Positions 57,501-64,000 of a stretch of DNA of 64,000 nt are shown here, in pieces. Within the stretch, counting starts at the first letter, position 1, and the number at the start of each line of letters is the position of its first letter. This stretch comes from Eremophila alpestris peregrina (taxonomy: Eukaryota; Chordata; Aves; Passeriformes; Alaudidae). The notes below the pieces were generated by a model. That model made no database searches and was not told where the DNA came from. It saw only the letters and a list, made by a program, of their open reading frames with translations. Made by a program: the position numbers and the translations under genes. The stretch covers positions 3,303,324-3,367,323 of the forward strand of contig WMCF01000029.1 in NCBI GenBank assembly GCA_009792885.1, read 5' to 3'.

Positions 57501-60500
57501 TGGCTGCTTTCCCTCAGCTGCAAGGACTGGCTCTGTGCTGGCTCTTGAGCAACGTTTAGACTGAAATTTGGGCTTTTGCACAGGACTCTCCATCTTGTTT
57601 CTGTTCCCCTGAACTCTGGGACTGTCCTGGGAGAAAAGACTACAAAGCCCAGCAGTGTTGGAAGGAGGAGGTGTAGTCCTGCCAGGCAAAGAGGATATAA
57701 AAACAGAGGGCATGGAGCACATCCAGCTCAGCCCTGTTGCACAGCAGGCTGGGTGCTTCCATCCATCCTGCTCAGCTGCAGGAATGTGAGCTTTGCCAGG
57801 TGGAGTAGCCCTGCCTTCTGCTGCCTTGTCCCACTGCACTTCTGCTGTCCCAGAGCTGCAGTTTTGGAGAGAGCAATATAGCTGTGAGTGGTGAAACTGG
57901 GAACTCAACACAGCTTGGTGCCCGAGAAGGGAAATGGCAACTTGACTTTTCCCCTAGAACATTATTTCTGGGATTAGCCAGAATAGGAGAAAAGCACTAA
58001 TAGTCCAATCTCTGATTTTCATATCCAGGGCCCTGCCTTTGTCCTCTTCAAAGCCAGTAGCTCTGATCCCTGTGTTTTTAGCCCAAGCAAACCCTCCCTG
58101 ACTCTCCTGGCAAGTAGGAGGGGCTGCAGTTGTCAAATACACCTTGTTTTATCTCATTCAGAACAGATAGGAGATAAAACAGTGAGAATCATTCAGCGTG
58201 TGGGAAAATAAATTTCTCTCAATTGAAATAAAAGTTTCTGTGTGTGACTTTCTCTAGTGGAAATAAGCTCCTTCAGGCCTCCCAGAGGTAGCTGCCCCCA
58301 TGCTGATACCTGCCACGGGATTTTCCTGCCATTCTGTAACAATTTGCTGATTCTGCCGGGATCAGCCAGGCATGTCAATGAGGAAGTGAGGCAGATCAGC
58401 TCGGTGCACCTCAGCGGGAGTGAACTCTGCTGTTGCTATTTATAAAGGGAAAAAGTCCCTTGTTTACTCCCTATTCTAACAGACAGGCCAAGCTCTGTTG
58501 TACCGGTTGCAAGCAGCACAGAATGGCTCCTGCAAGCTGCAGCTGCTCTCCGGGTGTGCTCTGCAGGGGGGTGACAGAGGCGCTGCCCCCACACTCCCGG
58601 TGTGAGCCTGCTGAGCTGCCTCCTCTCCTCTGGACTGGTCCCCAGCCCGCCGTGAGCTCTCCTGCCCCCAGCGAGTGCTGTGTGCGCCTGTCCCGGCCCC
58701 CGCAATGCAAGGAGAGGCTGGGGTGTGATGGCATTGAATGCCTGCCGTGATCCCACAGCCCCACACCTGACATGGGGCCACTCCCAAGGGTGCCTGAGGC
58801 TCCCGGCTGACGCTGCTGCTCCCTGCCAGATGCTGCCTGTGGTGGTGCTGGAGACGTGGCTGCTGCTACCCTGCCTCCTCCTCCTCTGCAGCTCTTTCAG
58901 AGGGGTGGCACAAGTGGCTGCAGCAGGTTAACTGCTCTGAAGCAATGGTGCTGCCCCATCATTGTGGTTACACTGCCAAAGCTCCTGTCCCCTCGGACAA
59001 CACTGGATTGGGGGCTGCTCACAGCAGCTTCTCATGCAGCATATTTGAGGCTCAGAGACTGTGTGGGGCTGTAAACAGGGTGTGATGGAGGTTGGGGTGA
59101 GATGGGTAACTGACTGAGAGAGGCTTCAGCTCATAACTGTGCACCATGAGGGCATTCCCCTGTACCTTGAGAAAACATGTGTGGCACAGCCTTTGTCAGC
59201 AGCCAAATGAGGGGCAAATTGATTTTTCCCTGTGTCCTGCTGGGGCAGCAGCAGGAGTGGGCAGGGAGCTGGAGGGTGGGGAGCCCTGAGCACAGTGAGC
59301 AACAGGGAACTTGAGCTGTGAGCAAGAAACACAGGCTCCTTTTAGACAAGGCTGTGGGCTCAGTTTCACCAGTGCTTAAAGGAGCTTTGTTCTCTGTGCC
59401 GGTTAGAGGCCGATTTCCCAGTATCTTAAACAGAAATCTTGTTTTTAGCCTTGAGAAAAAAAAGCTTTTTAATTTATAAAGGCATGGCATTTTTCTTTTC
59501 CCTGCTCTCCCTCCCCACAATGGCTGGTATTGCTTGGACAATGCTGCTCTTTGCGGCATTGTCCAAGGGGGTTCTGCTCTTGAGCTTGTATTTCTTGATC
59601 ACTGCTGAAAACAGAGCTTGTCACAATTGCATTTTACTCTGGAACCTGCAGTAAAACAACAGCTATTCACCTCCCACACTGTGATCACACTTGCTGGTGC
59701 CTGTGAGCAGAGAAATGCTGATTAAAGTCCTGGTCTCCCTTGCTTCTGTGGAGAAGCCACCCTGAGCCCCCCATGGCACCCTGAGAGGGCTTTGGCCATG
59801 GGGCAGCAGGTGCTGATGCCATGCAGGGCCTGAGACACACCTCACAGGTGATTAGTGAAGGACAGGCTATTGCATTACAATTTCTTTTTCTTTAAAATGT
59901 CCCCTTTCACCACACAGGTTTAAAGCCTGCCCCATTAACCCTGTTCACCTGCCAGCTCCTGTTAGCTGCAGTGGGATGTGGAGGGGACTGCATCTCCTGC
60001 AGGCCCAGCAGGAACCCCACCTGTCCATGTTCTCACTCACACAGGTACAGAAGGCTCAAATTGCCTCCTAAGGCAGAATCAGCAGGCAGGCAGGCTCAGG
60101 AGATGAGGACCACCATGGGCCAGAGGCAGCTTACAGCCATGAACTAATCTTACCTAAGGCGCAGGGGAGTGTCCTGGTCACCAAGCCATATTTTCCTGGT
60201 GCTGTTATCTGCACCAAGGGGCTGCTGTAAGGCAAGAAGACCCTTGCTGTGTGCTCAGAGAAAAGATCTGAGGGCTGGTAAGGCTGATCTTGCACAAAGA
60301 GGAAAGTTGGCTTGTCTGTTTACATGTTTTTCATGGCAGTAAAAAAAAGACAAATCTGGGAGGTTCCTCAGCGTGGGCCCCATGGCCTCTCCATCCCACT
60401 TTTCCTTCCAGCCATGCTGATGTCATGTTCAGCATGGCGTTGAAATGAAAGAAAAACCTTCATACTAAGAGAGTTTCTGTGCTTCATGTACAATCAGTAG

Positions 60501-61000
60501 TGCTGCTAATCACTTCTGAAATTTGCTATTCTTTTGTGCTCAAAGCCATCATTAAAGCTTCATGAGAAATTAGTCACTCTTTGTAACTTGTGGCTGGTCC
60601 AGGTTTTGCCTTTGGGTTTTGATTTTGTGAGCAGTCTGAGCCATCCTCACCAAAATGGGTTCATTCAAAGCAGCCACTTCCTCTTTGAGCCATATTTCAC
60701 TAAAAGAGTCTAGACTGGCTTTTTTCCCCTACCTTACTGTAGCAACTATTGCATCTTTAGGATTAATACCAGCTTTCAGACGTGGTAAAAGCAAGGAATG
60801 GCTGTGATGAGCTGTCTCTCAGTGGCAGAGAGAAGCTGTCATTTTCTCTGCCTGTCACAAGCAGGGCAATGGGCAGCATGGCCTCATCCATCAGCCGCTG
60901 ATTCACAGCCCTGAACGTGAGCAGAGAATGAGGCCGGCACCACTGTGAGCATGAGAAAGGTGAACTCAGCACGGAAAATGTAGCGAGAGAAAACGCCTCA
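54516..61000. other. SECISBP2L-SHC4 intergenic region
   Basis: This GC-richer stretch holds no gene I can support. The open frames on both strands are short, unlike any known protein and lack a consistent exon structure. Seen here: a GC-rich patch right after the poly(A) site (about 54.55-54.73 kb), a short TTG repeat near 55745, an LTR-like combination at about 57.70-57.93 kb, and a clean hairpin at 59533-59567. Confidence 0.6.
59533..59567. repeat. Perfect inverted repeat / hairpin
   Basis: Two perfectly complementary 12-nt arms (cttggacaatgc and its reverse complement). Three further inner pairs, one of them G-T, give a 15-bp stem and a 5-nt loop. It is not flanked by a T run and lies in intergenic DNA, about 2 kb before the SHC4 CpG island. 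Confidence 0.75.
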
Positions 61001-61009
61001 GCCAAGGGA

Positions 61010-61830
61010 TGGAAGCCAGGCCCTCGTGCCGGTTTTCCCCTCCCGGCCCGACCCCCGTGGTGCTGGATTTCTCCTCCCGCCACGCTGCCCCAGGTGTCGA
61101 AGCCCCACACGGAGCCGAGGTAACTCGTGCTGAGGGCCCTGACATTTTCAGTGAGTAAAATAAACCCGACCTGCTTCTTCCGCCGCCTGAGGTACCCGCG
61201 ATGCCTGAGGGGGGCTCCCCGCGGGGCTGGAGCTGAGCTGCCGGGCAGCGAGCGCTGGGACAAGCCTGCCCTTTCCCTGGGGCCGGCCGGGCACCGCAGC
61301 TCCGGCTGGGCCCGGCCCGGTGTCTCTGCCGGTGCCGGCGCGGAGCGGGAGCGGCCGCGGGACGCGGATTTGGGGGGATTTTCGGGGATTTCGGGCACCA
61401 CCCCGAGGGTCCCTCGCGCCCCCTCACCCCCGCCCCCCGCGCGCGGAGGGCGCGTGAGCCGGCGGCGGGCGCCGATTGGCTGCGAGGCGCCCCCCGGGGG
61501 CCGCCGGGCCGCGGCCGCGCGCCGAGCGCCATTCACGGCGCTGCCCGCCCGCACGCGCCGAGCCCATTCACAAAAACTTCATTCATAAAACCGGCGGCGG
61601 CGGCGGGGGCGGCCCGGGCGCTGCGGAGCTGCTGCCCCGCGGCGCTGCGGGAAACGGCCCCGGAGCCGCAGGAACGTTCGGCTGGCTCGGGATTATTATG
61701 GTGCTGAAGGACTTGCCGGCAGGAATTAGCGACACCGACGCTGCTCAGTGTTTTTCGAAGAATCCTGGGTTCGTGCCTGACGGCGGGGCAGGAGCTGCAG
61801 CGCAGGGATGCTCTTCGCCTCTGGGGCAGC
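61010..61830 (+). promoter_or_regulatory. SHC4: CpG island promoter of SHC4
   Basis: About 800 bp of dense CpG sequence lies 0.5-1.3 kb upstream of the SHC4 start codon. An inverted CCAAT box (ATTGG, 61475-61479) and a TATA-like cataaaa (61584-61590) with about the right spacing suggest a start near 61.61 kb on the + strand. The transcription start is an inference. Long open frames here on both strands are the usual by-product of GC-rich sequence. Confidence 0.65.
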
Positions 61831-61980
61831 GGCGATGGAAGTGCAGAGAGCCGGGCACCTTACGGGGTTCATGCCGGTCTGAAAACACGTTTGGGCTTGT
61901 AACTGTCTTGCTCTGCTTTGTGTGGAACATGCTTGAGCTTTCGCTGCAGCCAGGACTCCGCAATTATTGATGCTACAGCT
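61610..61980 (+). other. SHC4: Putative SHC4 5' untranslated exon
   Basis: A strong donor (gtgagt at 61981) precedes an acceptor (ttacag ending 62290) placed 13 nt before the SHC4 ATG. Splicing them removes a 310-nt intron and an out-of-frame ATG at 62269 that would overlap the start. The 5' edge is a guess from the TATA-like element; the alternative is an unspliced leader. Confidence 0.35.
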
Positions 61981-62303
61981 GTGAGTCTTCAGAGCTAGGT
62001 GGGATTTAGTGCCTGGCTTGAGGCAGGAATGAAGGCAGGTTTGGATAGTAGCTCTTCAGCTTAAGCTGCTTTACCACCGATGTGCTTTCCTGTATGCTGC
62101 TTTTATTTCTGCTTACAAAATGCCAGATGTCCATGCAGTTTTAAGCCTTGTTCATTGAGGAAAATAAACCATTCAAGAGGGAGTCAGCAAAAATATCCAA
62201 TAGGTTTCTGTTTTGAAAATTGTTTGACTTGCTTGATTTCCATATAATTTATCTACAAGAGCCAATTTATGCAAGAATATCCAGTTACAGACCTGCCAAG
62301 GCT

Positions 62304-62888
62304 ATGAGAGAACGCAGCCAGCAGAGCCTCGGTGGACACGTCCTGTATGTAGGGTTATTCAGACATCCAGGAATGCTGCACAGGGCTAAGTACAGCCGAT
62401 TCAGGAATGATTCCATAACCTCCCTAGATGAGGGTACACAAAATACGTCTTTAAATATCAAAGGTTCTTCCTCCTCTTCCCATTCTTCAACGCCCAATTT
62501 ACTGACAGAAGATGTCTCCTTGGGGCCACAGGACACCTGCACCACGCTGTGCACGCTGATCCCCCGGATGGCCAACATTAAACTTGCCAACCCGTCCAGT
62601 CTGCCGGGGCTGAAGAGCTTCTGCCTGGGGGCGAAAGAGGTGCCCCGAATTAAGCTCACGGAGTGCGTTACCATCCCCAGCAGCCCAGCCTCGCCTGAGA
62701 TCAGCTGCCTGTCGGCCTCCTATCCCCAGCCCGACCCGGACAAGCTGCTCCTAACGCCGAAGGCAGCGGGGGACTGCGCTGCGCGGGGAGCTGAGGAGGC
62801 CGCTGCTGTGAGCAGACAGGACCGGGGCCTGGCACAGAGCAATGACAGCCCCTACAGCCAGGAGCCAGGAACCACCTACAGCGTGCGG
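62304..62888 (+). CDS. SHC4: SHC-transforming protein 4 (ShcD/RaLP), first coding exon, 3'-partial
   Basis: This exon encodes 195 residues starting Met-Arg-Glu-Arg-Ser and ends at a strong donor CGG|gtgagt in phase 0. SHC4 is a cytoplasmic adaptor that binds phosphotyrosines on receptor tyrosine kinases and feeds GRB2/Ras signalling. The sequence matches the human N-terminal CH2 region: Val-Leu-Tyr-Val-Gly-Leu-Phe near residue 15, Phe-Arg-Asn-Asp-Ser-Ile-Thr-Ser-Leu-Asp-Glu near 33, and Leu-Cys-Thr-Leu-Ile-Pro-Arg-Met with Phe-Cys-Leu-Gly-Ala-Lys-Glu-Val-Pro-Arg further on. The final Tyr-Ser-Val-Arg is the first strand of the PTB domain, which would continue Tyr-Met-Gly-Cys in the next exon beyond the window. 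The start is the first in-frame ATG and agrees with human. PTB, CH1 and SH2 exons are not in view. Confidence 0.95.
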
Positions 62889-64000
62889 GTGAGTACTTCT
62901 CCCTGGGCTCCCCTTCTCTGACAAAGCACCAGCTCAGCTGGCTGCTGGCTGACCTCCATTTTCCCATCTCTAGAGTCCGTGCCCCAAACCACTTAATTCT
63001 CCCATGTATTTCCTGTCTTCTGGTATACGTAGGGCTGTGGCATTGAACTGAGGGAGCTAAAAGCAGCCCAACTGCTTCCAGAGGTAACACAACATCCAGT
63101 TCCAAAGGACTATCTGTAGACTGAGGAGTGCTGCTGAGCTGCAACTAAAACAGGTTACTCTGCATGTTGGCGGGAAAAGGAGGCTCATGAAAGGGCCTCC
63201 CATCCCTCACAGGGTACCTCCAGGCATTAGGTGCATTCTGGCCCACACTGCTGACATATTTTTCAGGGAGGCTGTGGGGCAGCCTATTGTATTTCCAATA
63301 GGGATTTCTGCTGGTCTTCCTTTCATGGGCAATATCTCAAAAGGGGTTTCACTGGCAGGAACCTCACAGCTCAACAGCGAGATGTTTTTTCCCTTCATCT
63401 TCCTGGTTATGTTGCTCCCATGGCTGTGGGCCTGCAGGAACCAGCCCGAGGAGAGCTGCAAGAACATTGCTGGCATGTCCTGGCCAAACTCTTGGTGTTT
63501 TTTTCAATTAGTTCTTTCAATAATAACAAGTAGCTTGGTAAACAAGTAGCATGGAGGTTTGGGAGTTTCAGCATAAGAGGATGCAAGGTGAGAGGATGAG
63601 AAAGGTACTAATTTCCCCAGAGACCACCAGACTTCTTCAGGAGCTGGTGATGAAGCCCCAGATGGGCTGGGAAGTGGCCAGGGCTGCAGCATGGCAGCAC
63701 TGTGGTGCAGAGGGATGGTCTCACCTGAGGGCAAAGTGGGGCCAAGAGACCAAGGGCTGAGCATTTGCAGATGCTTCCAATCCTTACCCTCTCACCCTGG
63801 CCCTTACCCTCCTTTCAGTGGCACTCACTGTCCCCAGGCAGCTTCTTGTGCCCTGTTGGGGTATGGGATTGTTGGGATCTCCACAGAGACCCTTTTAGGA
63901 GGCAGGTCAGGTCTATGTTATTGGGACTGCTGCTGCCAGAGATCTTTGGCCTTAACAGCTTAATCTGAGTCTGAGGAGGATTCAGCAATTACATGGAAAG
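62889..64000 (+). other. SHC4: SHC4 first coding intron (5' part)
   Basis: This begins with consensus gtgagt and runs off the window. Short open frames on both strands are not recognisable. No EID1-like gene, which sits inside SHC4 on the opposite strand in mammals, is seen in this first 1.1 kb. Confidence 0.8.

Noticed and set aside
57483..57911. 142-codon open frame on the - strand between SECISBP2L and SHC4
   Set aside because: No similarity recognised, no exon partners, and its composition is like the surrounding intergenic DNA.
60763..61554. 263-codon open frame on the - strand upstream of SHC4
   Set aside because: It spans a CpG island and adjoining non-island DNA, has island-type composition, lacks recognisable similarity and no splice context. 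A divergent non-coding transcript is possible but not supported by sequence alone.
62889..64000. EID1 nested antisense in SHC4
   Set aside because: Expected from mammalian gene order, but no EID1-like coding sequence appears in the visible part of the intron; it could lie beyond the window or be absent.

Overview
The window is vertebrate nuclear DNA, most probably from a passerine bird. It is AT-rich, with small coding exons separated by long introns, CpG islands at promoters, CR1-type LINE debris, and one SINE at about 33.67-33.81 kb. The SINE joins a tRNA-Ile-like head to a CR1-like tail, the architecture of the passerine TguSINE1 family. Bird assignment rests on CR1 and this SINE together with protein similarity. 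Passerine rather than bird in general is an inference from that single SINE.

Three protein-coding genes, all on the + strand, fill the window. COPS2 (COP9 signalosome subunit 2) is present from its second coding exon (7.09 kb) to its stop codon (19.04 kb): 12 exons and 425 residues. The first 18 residues known in vertebrate orthologues lie upstream of the window. SECISBP2L (SECIS-binding protein 2-like) appears complete: 18 coding exons from 26.79 to 50.66 kb and 1096 residues, with a CpG-island promoter and a 3' UTR of about 3.9 kb ending near 54.5 kb. SHC4 (ShcD/RaLP adaptor) contributes its CpG-island promoter (about 61.0-61.8 kb), its first coding exon (62.30-62.89 kb, 195 residues) and the start of its first coding intron.

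The order COPS2, SECISBP2L, SHC4 in one orientation matches human 15q21 read on the opposite strand, so this is ordinary conserved amniote synteny. The genes do not form a pathway: COPS2 controls cullin deneddylation, SECISBP2L is a SECIS RNA-binding protein, and SHC4 is a receptor tyrosine kinase adaptor. The intergenic stretches (about 19.65-26.3 kb and 54.5-61.0 kb) hold no gene I can support. I found no sign of a previously undescribed system. The points most worth checking are a GC-AG intron in COPS2, a 25-nt microexon and a 5' upstream ORF in SECISBP2L, an eroded CR1-like LINE inside SECISBP2L, the TguSINE1-like insertion, and two clean hairpins in non-coding DNA.
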